Source: Dugong dugon | Lineage: Eukaryota > Chordata > Mammalia > Sirenia > Dugongidae | Direction: 5' to 3' | Length of the DNA stretch: 64,000 bases | Assembly: GCA_030035585.1 (NCBI GenBank) | Contig: CM057463.1 | Coordinates: 136,804,736-136,868,735, forward strand | Shown: positions 1-11,894 of the stretch, in pieces | Position numbering within the stretch: position 1 is the first letter of the stretch | How the letters are laid out: the number at the start of each line of letters is the position of its first letter | Program-made: the position numbers and the translations under genes | The notes under the pieces: model-generated | Told to the model about the DNA's origin: nothing | Database searches by the model: none | Seen by the model: only the letters and a program-made list of their open reading frames with translations

Positions 1-142
1 ATAGCACTTAGTGAGCTAATATGAAATATTTTCTATTACTTCATTAATTATAATTTCTTTTTCCTAACCTAGATAATAAGTAATCAATGAAATATAAAGA
101 ATGTGTCCATACCAAACTCAAGCTTCTCATACCCTGATTTTT

Positions 143-321
143 TTTTTACTCTTTTTTTTATCATTGTTGTAAATGTATCTCTCACACAACTTTTGCCAAT
201 TCAACTTCTTACAGCTATAAACTTATTGACAGCAATTACAATAATCAGCTGTGCTACCCTACCCTTAATCAATGAGATATTTCCATCACCGCTGACCGCC
301 ACCCTACCGCCCCGTGCCTGG
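143..321 (-). repeat. Unclassified retroposed insert with 16-bp TSDs
   Basis: The 16-mer tcataccctgattttt occurs at 127-142 and again, perfectly, at 322-337. The DNA between starts with a T-rich run and 'ctttttttta' on the plus strand, which is the poly(A) tail of a minus-strand insert. Read on the minus strand it begins GC-rich (near 321) and becomes AT-rich towards the tail. The duplication ends in T-runs next to the tail, as expected for L1 endonuclease priming. I do not recognise the passenger: it lacks the AfroSINE A/B boxes and tail, and no second copy is visible in the window. It could be a small-RNA or mRNA 3'-end retrocopy or an unfamiliar SINE. The structure is clear; the identity is open. 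Confidence 0.7.
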
Positions 322-561
322 TCATACCCTGATTTTTAAGATTTTTAATGCATTTTATTTTATTTTTTAAGTAGAAAGACCAGAATAATTAATCCTTCTC
401 CTTTGTAATGGTATCTTCTGGTTTTATTTTAAATTATCCACTTGATTTGTAGCCTCAATTGTGTCAAGATGAAATGTTTTCTACTATAGTAGAGAAAATC
501 ATAAATACATACAGTTTCCAATTAAAAATGTATTTGGCACTTAGTAGGACATTATGTAATA

Positions 562-1116
562 TGTCTTAGGCTGGGTTCTCTAGAGAAGCAAAACCAGTAA
601 AGCATATGAATACATATATAGAGAGATTTATATCAAGGAAATGACTCACGTGGTTGTAGAGGCTGGAATATCTCAAGTCTGTGGGTCAGGATAGAGGCTT
701 CTCCTAATTCATGTAGCTGCAGGGTCTGCCGAACCCAAGATTGGCAGGTCAGACAGCAGGGCTCCTGCTCACAAGCTGTGAAGATCGATGAATCCCAAGA
801 TTAGCAGGCAAGACAGCAGGTAAACTGCTAGCTCAAGTCCCAAGAACCAGAGGTCAGATGACTAGGATCCAGCTGCAGGTTCCAGAATGAGCAAAAGCCC
901 ACAAACCTTGCCAGAATATCCACTTATATTCAATGCAGGCCACACACCAAAGGAAACTGTCTTTCAATTGGTTGGCTACTCACAGCATATCCCATCATGA
1001 AGGTGATCACATAATATCAAATCTCATCATGGAAGTGATCACAACATCATACAACTATCAAACCACCGAGAATCATGGCCCAGCCAAGCTGACGTGCAAC
1101 CTTAACTATCACAACA
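562..1116 (-). mobile_element. Solo LTR, ERVL-MaLR-like (fossil)
   Basis: On the minus strand it runs from a tgtt start near 1116 to a ...cctaagaca end near 562. That is the TG...CA layout of a MaLR-type LTR, with 'atataaatctctc' wording near the 3' end. The same family recurs at 27670-28227 and, in part, at 50803-51009. No internal region is attached, so it is a solo LTR. The flanking five bases do not give a clean duplication. Family assignment rests on the end sequences and on comparing the three copies. Confidence 0.75.
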
Positions 1117-1310
1117 TACAAGTGTACTTTAAAGAAAGGCAACAAATAATTTTTGTGTATTTGCATTTTGATGTTAGTGATGTTCAGAAACTTAAATAGT
1201 AGCTCTCTTTCTCTATCCATTCTAATGATAACAAAAATTAAACCAATAAATTTCTGATTGTGGGGAGCATAAGATTTATATGTAGAATTATATTTACCTA
1301 TGACTCCATT

Positions 1311-1507
1311 GAGCCTTGGTGGCGCAAAGATTTAGTGCTGGGCTACTAACTGAAAGGTTGGTAGTTCGAACCCACCAGTCGTTCTGCAGGAGAAAAGACC
1401 TGGCAATCTGCTCTGGTAAAGATTACTGCCTAGGAAACTCTATGGAGCAGTTCTACTCTGTCCTATAGGATGGCTACGAGTCGGAATTGACTGGACAGCA
1501 CACAACA
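1311..1507 (+). mobile_element. AfroSINE (tRNA-derived SINE), longer form
   Basis: The head is 'gagccttggtggcgcaaagat', followed by a B-box-like 'ggtagttcgaaccc' around 1360-1373 and the tail 'ctacgagtcggaattgactgg'. The 8-bp repeat actccatt flanks it at 1303-1310 and 1508-1515. This copy has the extra 'gacctggcaatctgctctggtaaagatta' middle part seen in the copies at 15277, 55117 and 63041, so it belongs to the longer subtype. Transcription would be by RNA polymerase III from the internal boxes; the copy itself is decayed. Confidence 0.93.
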
Positions 1508-1515
1508 ACTCCATT

Positions 1516-3550
1516 AGATCAATCCCACATCCTATATTCAGATATAATGTCCTAAATTATTCAGAGTAGGAGAGTCAAATGTGTCTAGTAAATTAACACA
1601 TTTGCATTTAAATTTATTTTGGTTTTTTACTTTTACATACAATAAAATGCATTTCCAAAGAGATAACTTAATGGCATATACCTAAAGGATCTTATCCCTG
1701 TTCACTATTGAAAATAGAAGTCAATTACTCTGAGATGAGATGCTTCCCAGGATTTTTATGAATTATTGAGGGATGATAGAGTCCATTGTCTTCTGGATAT
1801 GATGGTGTGGTTGTTTTTATAGCTCCTCTTAACCCTGAATGTGATGCTATCAGTTAGTTAGGGATGACTCTTTTGTTATTAGGTACTAGTTGGTTGGATA
1901 ATTGGTTTGCATTGAATTTCTAGTGTTAATGTCACATATTAACTTAAATTGGATTTTCTGATAAAAACAGTGAACCACTGTCACTGTGTGTTTATTTTGG
2001 TTGTGTGTGAGAGAATAGCTCTTTCTCACCTCAGTAGAGAGGTTGATCACTGCTTTTCAAGTTTACTACTATTTTACATGTAACAATGTTCTTATAATTT
2101 TGGTTTTATTTATTTCCAAGTGAATGGACAGACAATGCTACAAATCCACACTACTCCTCAGTCACACTAAGGCAAAAATTAAAGTCAGTGGTAATGGCCT
2201 CTAACTCAAGGGGATCTTAGCCCCAAGTGGATAAATAAAAACATGCAAAAAATGTGGAGACGTGGTTCAAGAAGTGAATATAGGAAACATATAAGAGTAA
2301 AAACACAATAAATACCTTACAATTTCAATTAACCAGCCAGAATAAAGATTAAAAAAACAAAACAAAAAAAAAAAAGCAAAGAAATTGTTTTAAAACTTGT
2401 ACTTTGGTAACAATTACTACTAACTATTAAGTCAATTATATTAACGTATATTTTGCCTAAATTTGATTGGCCATGTGATGCCAATTTGATTTGATTTGTA
2501 ATCAAATTTTCCTTTTGTCCACAAACTAAGGTTAATTCCATTTTTTTAAACTCACAGTCATCCAGCATGTAATGTATTTCTCCATTGTACTTAGAAATTC
2601 CAGTTAAAAAATGATGCTAGAAATGTATTTTAGGATCTTAGTCAGCTTTACTAAGTCTTTCAGCTCTCTAATAGAGCCTGTTACTACTGATCAGGCGAAT
2701 TAAATTTTACCTTCATGTTGTAGCAATGTAACTCCATCTTCAAAAATATCTAACTGATTCTGACTCTAGTATTTGAGTCAATTAGAGTGTGTTTAGTAAT
2801 TGCAAGATGTTGGGCAGTTCACTAAACTAGAAAAGACAGGGGGACTTAATGGTGTATAGAAATTAAACTTGCCTTGACTGATTCCATTACCTCCAAAGCA
2901 CATGTTATCCAAACTAGCAGCCAAAGTAATCAAATACAAGGTTATACACTATTGAAATAAATGCCTCTGATTCGACAATGGAGCAATAAGGTGAATGCTC
3001 AGAAGCTTGTGCCTGACCACAGATTTACAATGAATAAGGATGGGATATAGAGAAGCTGAGAAGACCCAGGTCTGCTCTCACTATGGCAATGAATAAAAGT
3101 CATCAACTAGGATCTAACTATGTGGTCATCTAATAAGAAAAAAAAAAATGATGTAGGGTTACACATTGTTTCTACTGTAATGTCAAGTTAATCTAAAGTA
3201 ATAAATATTTGACAGAAACATAGCTGGGTTATATTAAAACCTTTTCCAAAACATGTGTCCATTTTCTAAAAATCTGGTCATAAAAGTAATTACTTTCAAG
3301 AAACAAAAGTAACTTCAATAATTTAAATATTATTTTCAGTGCCATTGACCTCCTAATGTTTCAGATTTTTGTTTTCCTTTGAATTGTGCCTAACTCCAAA
3401 AGGTTGCATTTAAAAATTTTGATAGGCTTGTAAAACCAGATAACACTTATTCTTGCAGTCTTCTTTTTAATTTTTATTGATGGTGATCTTGTGACATTCT
3501 TTATAAAACTATCAAAGGTTAAAAAAATTAAACAAATATATAAAAATAAA
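1516..3550. other. No recognisable gene or young repeat
   Basis: AT-rich sequence with scattered short ORFs and A/T runs (for example 2354-2376). I see no SINE, LINE or LTR signature and no exon-like reading frame. Old, unrecognisable repeats may be present. Confidence 0.5.
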
Positions 3551-3551
3551 A

Positions 3552-4372
3552 TTGTTGCTGTTGTTAGGTACCCGCAAGTCAGCTCCAACTCATAGTCACC
3601 CCACACACAACCAAAACACTGCCCAGTACTGGGCCATCCTCACAATCGTTGCCAGGAATGAGCCCATCATTGCAGCCACTGTGTCAGTATATCTCATTTA
3701 GAATCTTCCTCTTTTTCGATGACCTACTTTACCAAGCATGATGTCCTTCTCCAGGGACTGGTCCCTCCTGATAACATGTCCAAAGTACATTAGATGAAGT
3801 CTCGCCATCCTCGATTCTAAGGACCATTCTGGCTACACTTCTTCCAAGACAGATATGTTTGTTCTGGCAGTCCATGGTATGTTCAGTATCCTTCAGCTGC
3901 ACCATAATTCAAAGGCATCAATTCTTCTTCGGTCTTCCATATTTGTTGCTCAAATGCATATATGGCAATTGAAAATACCTTGGCTTTGAACAGGCTCACC
4001 TTAGTCCTCAAAGTGACATCTTTGCTTCTCAATACTTTAAAGAAGACTTTTGCTGCAGATTTTCCCAGTGCAGTAGGTAGTTTTCTTTCTTAACTGCTGC
4101 TTCTATAATCATTCTTCATGGATCCAAGTTAAATGAAATTCTTGACAACTTCAATCGTTTCTCCATTTATCATGATGTTCCTAATTGGTACGGATGTGAG
4201 AATTGTTGTTTTCTTATGTTAAGGTATAATCAGTAGTGAAGGCTTTAGTCTTTGATCTTCATCAATAAGTGCTTCAAGTCCTCTTCACTTTCAACAAGCA
4301 AGGTTGTGTCATCCGCATACCAAAGTTTATCAATGAGTGTTCCTCCAATCGTGATGCTGCATTTTTATTCAT
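3552..4372 (-). mobile_element. BovB/RTE LINE, 3' half of a copy split by an L1
   Basis: The minus strand carries the RTE 3' region, ending near 3552 in the 'gactatgagt...ctaacaacagcaac' type tail. It aligns closely by eye with 51318-52110, 48805-49240 and 50598-50800. The sequence breaks off at 'cctccaatcgtgatgctgc' and resumes at 12749 with 'ctgcattcttcttcat', exactly where the uninterrupted copy at about 52080-52105 continues. The intervening 8.4 kb is an L1. The reading frame is broken in many places. The right-hand part of the same element is 12749-13978. Confidence 0.92.
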
Positions 4373-5563
4373 TTTTATTTTTATTTTCTTTATTTTGTTG
4401 TACTTCAGGTGAAGGCTTACAGAACAAATAGTTTCTCATGAAACAGTAGTACACATGTTTTATGACGTTGGTTAACAGCCCCACAACATATCAACCCTCT
4501 AACTTCTCAACCTTTCTCTTTCATGGTGAAAATACACATAGCCAAACATACACCATTTCAAAAATTTCTACATACACAGTTCAGTGACATTGACTACACT
4601 CTTCCAAATGTGCTGTTATTCTCACTTAAGGTGAAGGCTTACGGAACAAAATAGTTTCTCATTTAAAAGTTACTACAAATGTTGCCCTATGACAATGGTT
4701 AACAATCTCACAACACATCAACAAAATACTTACTCAACCTTGGGATCCCTATCACCAGCTTCCTTGTCCCCTTCTGCCTTCTGGCCCTTGTCACTGGACT
4801 GCTGTACCTCGTTAGTCTCATTTGGTTTTACGGGGCTGTCCACTCCTAGGCTGAACAGTGAACCTGGGAGGTAACTTCACCACTGAGCTAAAAGGGTGTC
4901 TGGGGGCATACTCTCGAGGTTTCTCCAGTCTCCTTTAAGCCAGTAAATCTGGTCTTTTCTTTTTTTTTTTTTTTTTGTGGGTTAGAATTATGCTCTACAT
5001 CCTTCTCCAGCTCTGTCCAGAGCCCTCTGTTGTGATTCTGGTCAGAGCAGTCAGTGGTGGCAGCCGGGCACAATCTAGCTGTACGGGACTCAGTCTGGTG
5101 GTGGCCTTGGTAGCTGTGGACAATTAGTCCTTTGGACTAATCTTTTCCTTGTATCCTGTTCTCTTCATTCTCCCTTGCTCCCGAAGGGATGAGACCAGTG
5201 GAGTATCTTAGATGGCCGCTCACAGGCTTTTAAGACCCCAGACACTACTCACCAAGGTAGAATGTAGAGCATTGTCTTTATAAGCTGTGTCATGCCAATT
5301 GAGCTGGATGTTCCCTGAGACCATGGTCCCCAGAGCCCTCCGCCCGGCCACTCAGTCCCTCAGGGAGTTTAGATGTGTCTATGGGGCTTCCAAGACCTTT
5401 CCTTGTACAGGTTGTGCTAGTTTCCTCTGTATTGTGTACTGTCTCACACTTCACCCAAGATACCACTCATCTATTGCTTATTAAGTATTCCCCCCCCACA
5501 CCCCTCTCATCACTGGTAACCAACAAAGATCGTTACATTTTGTGTGAACTTTTTCATGGGTTT
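4373..5563 (-). other. L1 copy 1 3' UTR with duplicated terminal module
   Basis: The non-coding 3' end follows the ORF2 stop near 5564. The segment 'gaaggcttacagaacaaat' (about 4411-4500) recurs in near-identical form at about 4631-4715 ('gaaggcttacggaacaaaa'). Between them, at about 4520-4625, lies a piece resembling the ancient repeat at 63366-63480. Copy 2 has the same arrangement, whereas the older L1s at 42930 and 25209 have only one such module. A poly-T run at 4956-4976 marks an internal A-rich tract of the sense strand. Confidence 0.8.
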
Positions 5564-8500
5564 TTACAAAAGAGGTCTCATACAATATTTGTCCTTTTGT
5601 GATTGACTTATTTCACTCAGCATAATGTCCTCCAGTTTCATCCATGTTATGAGATGCTTCACAGATTCACTGTTGTTCTTGCTCGTTGCATAGTACTCCA
5701 TTGTGTGTATGTACCATAGTTTGTTTATCCATTCATCTGTTGATGGGCATCTAGGTTGTTTCCATCGTTTTGCTATTGTGAACAATGCTGCCATGAACAT
5801 AGGTGTGCATATGTATATTCGAGTGATGACTCTTATTTCTCTAGGGTATATTGCTAGGAGTGGGATTGCTAGATCGAATGGTATGTCTATTTCTAGCTTT
5901 CTGAGGAAGCGCCATATCATTTTCTAAAATGGTTGTATCATTTTGCATTCCCACCAGCAGTGCATAAGATTTCCCATCTCCCTGCAGCCCCTCCAACATT
6001 TGTTATTTCCAGGGTTTTTGATTCGTGCCAGTAATGCTGGGGTGAGATGGTATCTCCTAGTGGATTTAATTTGCATTTCTCTAATGGCTAGTGATCGCGA
6101 GCATTTCATCATGTGTCCGCCATTTGAATGTCTTCTTTGGTGAAGTGTCTAGTCATTTCCTTTGCCCATTTTTTAATCAGATTATTTATCTTTGTTGTAG
6201 AGGTGTTGGATTTTCTTGTAGATTATGGAGATTAGACCTTTGTCTGACTTGTACTGTCCAAAATTTTTTCCCAGTCTATAGGTTCCCTTTTCACTCTTTT
6301 GGTGAAGTCTTATGAAGGGCATAGGTGTTTGATTTTTAGAAGATCCCAATTATCTAGCTTATCTGTTGGGGTTTGTGCGTTGATGGTTATGGTTTGTATC
6401 CTGTTAATGCCATGTATTAAGGCCTGAAGTGTTGGTCCTATTTTTTTTTCTATCAACTTTATAGTTTTGGGCTTTATATTCAGGTCTTTGATCCATTTTG
6501 AAGTAGTTTTTGTATATGGCGTGAGGTATGGGTCCTGTTTCATTTTTTTGCAGATGGATATCCAGTTTTGCCAGTACCATTTGTTAAAAAGACTGTCTTT
6601 TCCCCATTTGATGGACTTTGGGCCCTAGTTGAAGATCAGGTGACCGTAGGTGGATGGATTTACATCTGGGTTCTCAGTTCTGTTCCATTGGTCAGTGTAT
6701 CTGTTGTTGTACCAGTACAAGGCTGTTTTGACTAGTGTAGCTGTATAGTAGGTTCTCAAGTCAGGTAGTGTGAGTCCTCCAACTTTATTCTTCTTCTTCA
6801 GTAGTGCTTTACATATTCCGGGCTTCTTCCCTTTCCATATATAGTTAATGATTAGTTTTCCCATCTCTTTGAAGAATGCTTTTGGTATTTGGATCGGGAT
6901 TGCATTGTATTTGTAAATTGCTTTGGGTAGAATTGCCATTTTCACAATGTTGAGTCTACCTATCCATGAGCATGGTATGTTTTTCCATTTATGTAGATCC
7001 CTTTGGGTTTCATGCAGTAGTGTTTTGTAGTTTTCTTTGTATAGGTCTTTTACATCCCTGGTCAGATTTATTCCTAAGTATTTTATCTTTTTAGGGCCTA
7101 CTGAAAATGTTATTGTTTTCCTGATTTCCTTTTCATCATTCTCCTTACTGATGTATAGGAATCCAACTGAGTTTTGAATGTTTATCTTGTATCCTGCTAC
7201 TCTGCTGAATCTCTCTATTAGTTCCAGTAGATTTCTCGTGGAGTCTTTAGGGTTTTCTATGCATAGTATCATATCATCTGCAAACAGGGACAGTTTAACT
7301 TCTTCATTACAAATTTGATGCCCTTTTTACCTTTCCTTGCCTTATTGCTCTAGCTAGAACTTCCAGCACAATGTTAAAAAGGAGTGGTGATAAAGGGCAT
7401 CCTTGTCTTGTTCCTGGTTTCAAGGGGAATGTTTTCAGCCTCTCTCCATTAAGAATGATGCTGGCCATTGGTTTTGTATAGATACCCTTTATTATGTTGA
7501 GAAATTTCCTTTCTATACCTATCCTTCTGAGAGTTTTTATCAGGAACGGGTGTTGGACTTTGCCAAATGGCTTTTTTGCATCAACTGAGATGATCATGTG
7601 AATCTTTTCTTTCCTTTTATTTATGTGGTGGATTACATTGATTGATTTTCTAATGTTGAACCATCCTTGCGTACCTGGTATGAATCCAACCTGGTCGTGG
7701 TGTATTATTTTTTTGATATGATGCTGAATTCTATTGGCTAGAATTTTGTTTAGAATTTTTGCATCTATATTCATGAGAGATATTGGTCTGTAATTTTCTT
7801 TTTTTTTTTTTTTTTGACGTCTTTGCCTGGATTTGGTATCAGCGTCATGCTGGCTTCATAGAATGAATTTAGAATTGTTGCTTCCTCTTCTATGCTCTGA
7901 AATAGCTTGAGTAGTACTGGTACAAGCTCTTCTGTAAATGTTTTGTAGAATTCTCCAGTGAAGCCATCTGGGACAGGGCTTTTTTTGGTTAGGAGTTTTC
8001 TTTATTACCTTTTCAATCTCTTCTCTTGTTATGGGTCTGTTAGGATATTCAACATCACTTTGTTGCAGTTTGGATAGACTGTGTGTTTCTAGAAATTTAT
8101 CAGTTTCCTCTAGGTTTTCAAATTTGTTGGAGTATATTTTTTCATAATATTCTCTTATAATTCTTTTTATTTCAGTTGGGTCTGTTGTAATGTCCCCAAT
8201 TTCATTTCTTATTTGGGTTATTTGTGTCCTCTCCTGTTTTTCTTTTGCCAGTCTGGCCAGTGGCTTGTCATTTTTGCTGATTCTTTCAAAAAACCAGCTT
8301 TTGGTTTTGTTGATTCTTTCTATTGTTTTTCTGTTCTCTATTTCATTTATTTCTGCTCTAATCTTTACTATTTCCTTTCTTCCAGTGGTTGTGGGCTTTT
8401 TTTGCTGTTCTCTTTCTATTTCTTTGAGTTCTGTAGTTGATGTTTTGATTTTGTCCCTTTCTTCTTTTTTGATATGTGCATCTATTGCTATAAATTGTCC

Positions 8501-9385
8501 TCTGAGGACTGCCTTTGCTGTGTCCCAAAGGCTTTGGTATGATGTGTTTTCATTCTTATTTGATTCTAGGAATTTTTTGATTCCCTCTCTGATTTCTTCT
8601 ATTACCCACTGATGTGTAAGCAGGGTATTATTCTCTTTCCATGTAGTTGATTTTCTTTCCTTGTTCTTTCTATTGTTAATTTCTACCTTGATTTCGTTGT
8701 GGTCAGAGACGATATTTTGAATTATCTCAACATTTTGGTTCTTGTTGAGGATTGCTCTGTGGCCTAAGATGTGGTCTATTCTGGAGAATGTTGCATGTGC
8801 ATTGGAAAAGAATGTGTACTGTACAGCGGTTGGATGGAGTGTTCTATATATGTCTATGAGGTCAATTTGGCTGATTGTGCCCTTTAGGTCTTCTGTATCT
8901 TTGCTGAGGTTCTTCTTAGTTGTTCTGTCCTTTACTGAGAGTGGTGTGTTGAAGTCTCCTACTTTTGTTGTGGAACTGTCCATTTCTCTTTTCAGTGTTG
9001 TTAGATTTTGTTTTATGTATTTTGGAGCCCTGTCATTGGGTGCGTAGATGTTTATTATGGTTATGTCTTCATGATGGATCGTCCCCTTAATCATTATATA
9101 GTGTCCTTTGTCTTTTATGGTAGATTTTGTTTTAAAGTCTATTTTATCTGAGATTAGAACTGCCACTCCTGCTCTTTTTTGGTAGTTGTTAGCTTGATAT
9201 ATTTTTTTCCAATGTTTGACTTTTAATAAATTCACATCTTTGTTTCTAAGGTGTGTCTCTTATAGACAGTATATTGATGGATCCTGTTTTTTTATCCATT
9301 CTGTCACTCTCCGTCTCTTTATGGGTGCATTGAGTCCATTTACATTCAGTGTAATTATTGATAGATATGAGTTTGTTGCTGTCAT
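5564..9385 (-). pseudogene. L1 ORF2 (endonuclease/reverse transcriptase), broken, copy 1
   Basis: ORF2p nicks target DNA and reverse-transcribes L1 RNA there. The start is the ATG at 9383-9385, matching the MTATNSYLS start of copy 2. The frame survives in pieces. 7856-9235 holds most of the endonuclease (GDFNTPLSV, SRIDHILGH, SDHNEIKVEI) and the following linker. 7307-7774 holds RT with [15 protein letters not shown] and [12 protein letters not shown]. 6625-7272 follows the FADDMILC catalytic box encoded at about 7260-7290. 6310-6543, 5924-6112 and 5564-5920 carry the C-terminal part, ending in the RCPSTDEWINKLWYIHTMEYY region. The Gln of the QETH endonuclease box is a TAA stop here (SIYCL*ETH). 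The span of about 3.82 kb, roughly 1,270 codons, is normal for mammalian L1. Several frameshifts separate the pieces. Confidence 0.95.
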
Positions 9386-9612
9386 TTTGTAGTGCTTTTT
9401 CTTGTGGTGCTGACGTTTTCTTTGTTCTTCTTACTCTCTTGTGCTGAGTTACTTTTGTTTGTGGATTTTTTTTTCATTTCTTTTGTTTTTGTAGGTTTTG
9501 TTTTTCTGAGACTTTGTTTTTCCTCTTTATTTTTATGAGTATGTTTGTTAACTTTCTTTGTGGTTATCATAAATTTTACCCTTATATTTCTACGTTTGAA
9601 GCAGTCTAACAT
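9382..9612 (-). other. Lysine-rich 76-codon spacer ORF between L1 ORF1 and ORF2
   Basis: In the ORF1-ORF2 spacer a 76-codon frame begins MLDCFKRRNIRVKFMITTKK and is very rich in Lys, Thr and Ser. Its stop overlaps the ORF2 start as ATGA (TGA in the small ORF, ATG of ORF2). Copy 2 has a matching frame at 40045-40323 starting MVDCFKLRKTRVKFMVTTKK, although its end is shifted relative to copy 1. I know of no described L1 protein in this position. It may be chance openness of A-rich sequence. Alternatively it may serve ORF2 translation by termination-reinitiation, which is inference only. Confidence 0.45.
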
Positions 9613-9970
9613 TACTTGGTATCGCCTTGCTTTCCTCTCCTTTAGAAGGTTCTATACCTATGCCATTTATTCCCTCTTTTATCGTTTTGATATTTTTGTC
9701 ATTTATTGATTAACTGCCATGATTCCCTGTTGTATTTCTTTTGGTTTTGGATAGTCCTCGAGAGTTCATTTCCTAGATTGGTATCTGGCTCGTACGGTCC
9801 TGCGTCCTATGTTCTGCCTGTGAGCTGAAGCTGTTTGTCCTCAGAACTAAGAACTCTTTTTAATAATTCTTGTAAGTTTGGTTTAACTTTTACATATTCC
9901 CTTATTTTCTGTTTATCTGGAAATGAGCTACTTTCATCAGCAAATTTGAATGAGAGTTTTGCAGGATATA

Positions 9971-10858
9971 TTATTCTTGGCTGACAATTTTTTTTTCTTT
10001 CAAGATTTTATATTTGTCATCCCATTTCCTTTTTGCCTGCATGGTTTCTGCAGAATAATCTGAGCTTAGTCTAATTGTTTCTCCTCTGTATGTGACTTCT
10101 TGTTTTTCACGAGCTGCTCTCAGGATTCTTTGTTTGTCTTTGGTTTTGGCGAGTGTGAATATGATATGCCTTGGTGATTTTCTTTTGGGGTCTCTTCTAT
10201 ATGAGGTTCGTTGAGCTTCTTGGATGACCAGCTTTTCATCTTCCATGATATTGGGGAAGTTTTCTGTCAGCAGTTCCTCAATGGTCCTCTCTGTGTTTTC
10301 TGTTTTCTCCCCCTGTTCTGGAATGCCAATCATTCGTAAATTTTTGCCTTTAATTGTGTCCCACATAACTCTCAGGGTCTCTTCATTTTTCTTTGTTCTT
10401 TTTTCTGAGTTTTCCTCAGACAGAGTTGTATTCATGTGTTTGTCTTAGATTCCACTGATCTTGTCTTCCACCATTTCAAATCTACTTCTCAGCCCTTCTA
10501 TGACATCGTCCATTTCTGAAATCTTGTTGTTTATCTTTTGGATTTCTAATTGTTATCTTTGTATAATTTCTAGTTGTGTATTTATTTTGGCATTTTGTTC
10601 CTGCATCATCTTCCTGAATTCTTCCATTTTTTTGTCTGTATTTTCCATGAATTTGTCTATTTTTTCTTCATGTTTTTCAGCTTTTTGCCTCAGTTCTTGG
10701 AAAACTCTAAGTATTAGAGATTTGAATTCCCTAACAGGTAGTTCTAGTGCATTTTCTTCCAGAGGAGAGTCGTCTGGTGTTTTATTTTGGACCCCTACTG
10801 GAACCATCCTGTCCTGTTTTTGTAAATGTTTTGATATTGTCTGCTGTTTTTAGGACAT
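9971..10858 (-). pseudogene. L1 ORF1 (RNA-binding chaperone), broken, copy 1
   Basis: ORF1p coats L1 RNA as a coiled-coil trimer. The expected start is the ATG at 10856-10858 (MPPK... in copy 2), but the third codon here is TAA. Open pieces are 10553-10807 (MVPVGVQNKTPDDS..., heptad-like Leu/Ile/Lys/Glu coiled coil) and 9971-10435. The latter carries the RRM and C-terminal domain with KGKNLRMIGIPEQGEKTEN, RRDPKRKSPRHIIF and the end ETMQAKRKWDDKYKILKEKK. Three in-frame stops are visible relative to copy 2: near the start, at the QKQQLEIQ site (about 10550) and at the SGTEDKH site (about 10447). Otherwise the frame is collinear over about 295 codons. Confidence 0.93.
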
Positions 10859-11894
10859 TCAGTAGTTATTTTTCTCATTTATTGATTGTAGATTTGTTTG
10901 TTTTGTCCCTTTTTAAAAAAAATTTTTTGACTATGTCTCAGCAGGCTGACTGTGTGTTTGTTGTTTGCTCATCTGTTCGCTCAATACTTTTCACCTCCTT
11001 CTCCAACTGGAAGGGTCAGTCACTCAGATATGGTACATCAGAGCAGGTCTAGATGAAGAAGAGTTACTGGGACGGGTTGTTGGTGGCACTTACTACAGCC
11101 ACCAGAGCGGGTCGGTAATCAGTGCAGGGCAGGTTCCAGTAGGCCGTGCCTGTGCTGCTTGGTGGTGTGAAGTTTAGAGCACGGTGCAGGTAGGCAGAAT
11201 GCAATGGGGAGATTGTTAAGTGTGGAGCTAAGATGGATATGGGAGAGAGGAGAGAGGAACAGGAGCCAAAAACATATAAACAAACAAAAAAGAATGCTAG
11301 GGGAGATTGTCGTTGGAATGGAGAGATGAGAGACTATGAAATGGAGAAAAACAGAAGGGGAATAAGAAGTAAAAGAAAAGAAAAGAGTGAATAAACAAAA
11401 AGTGAGAAAGGTTAAAGAATCAAAAAGTTCCCAGGGATCCCACCGATGCAGCTGTGAGGTCTGGGGAAGTCGCTCTCAGGTGTTGCAATACAGCCTGGCT
11501 AGAAGGCATAGAGGTATACAACGCCTGGTATTCAGGGATCAGAAAGAGAAGGAAGATATAGAGACATGAGAAACTGAGCAATGAGGAAAGACAAAAAGGG
11601 AAAAAGAGAAAAGAAAACAAAACAAATTAAAAAAAAAAAAAAAAGAACAAGAAAGGCCCCAAAAAAAAAACAACAAAAAAAGAAATCCCGTCAGGGATCT
11701 CTCTGCATGTCTGTGGAAGCTGAAGGGGAGTTCTTGCCACACAGCTCTGCCTGGTCAGAAAGGGCTCCCATCTCAAGAAAAGGAAAAGAAAACAAACAAA
11801 CAATTCAAAATGAACAAACAAACAAAAGCCCCGGGATCCCACCAGCACAGTAGCCCAGACTGGGAAGCAGCTCCTCACTCGAATGGAGCTCCAC

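Noticed and set aside
933-1199. 88-codon plus-strand ORF near the window start
   Set aside because: It falls mostly within the antisense of a solo LTR and runs past its end; no domain or coding signature.
8190-8612. Hydrophobic 140-codon plus-strand frame resembling a membrane protein
   Set aside because: It is the antisense of the L1 ORF2 linker; reversal of A-rich coding DNA yields Phe/Leu/Ile/Ser strings that mimic membrane segments.
10461-10853. A long open frame antisense to L1 ORF1 (130 codons), also present in copy 2 (41150-41575, 141 codons)
   Set aside because: It lies exactly opposite ORF1, whose Lys/Glu/Gln-rich codons have few stop complements. The Ser/Leu/Ile/Phe-rich product is what such a shadow gives. 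Presence in both copies follows from shared descent.
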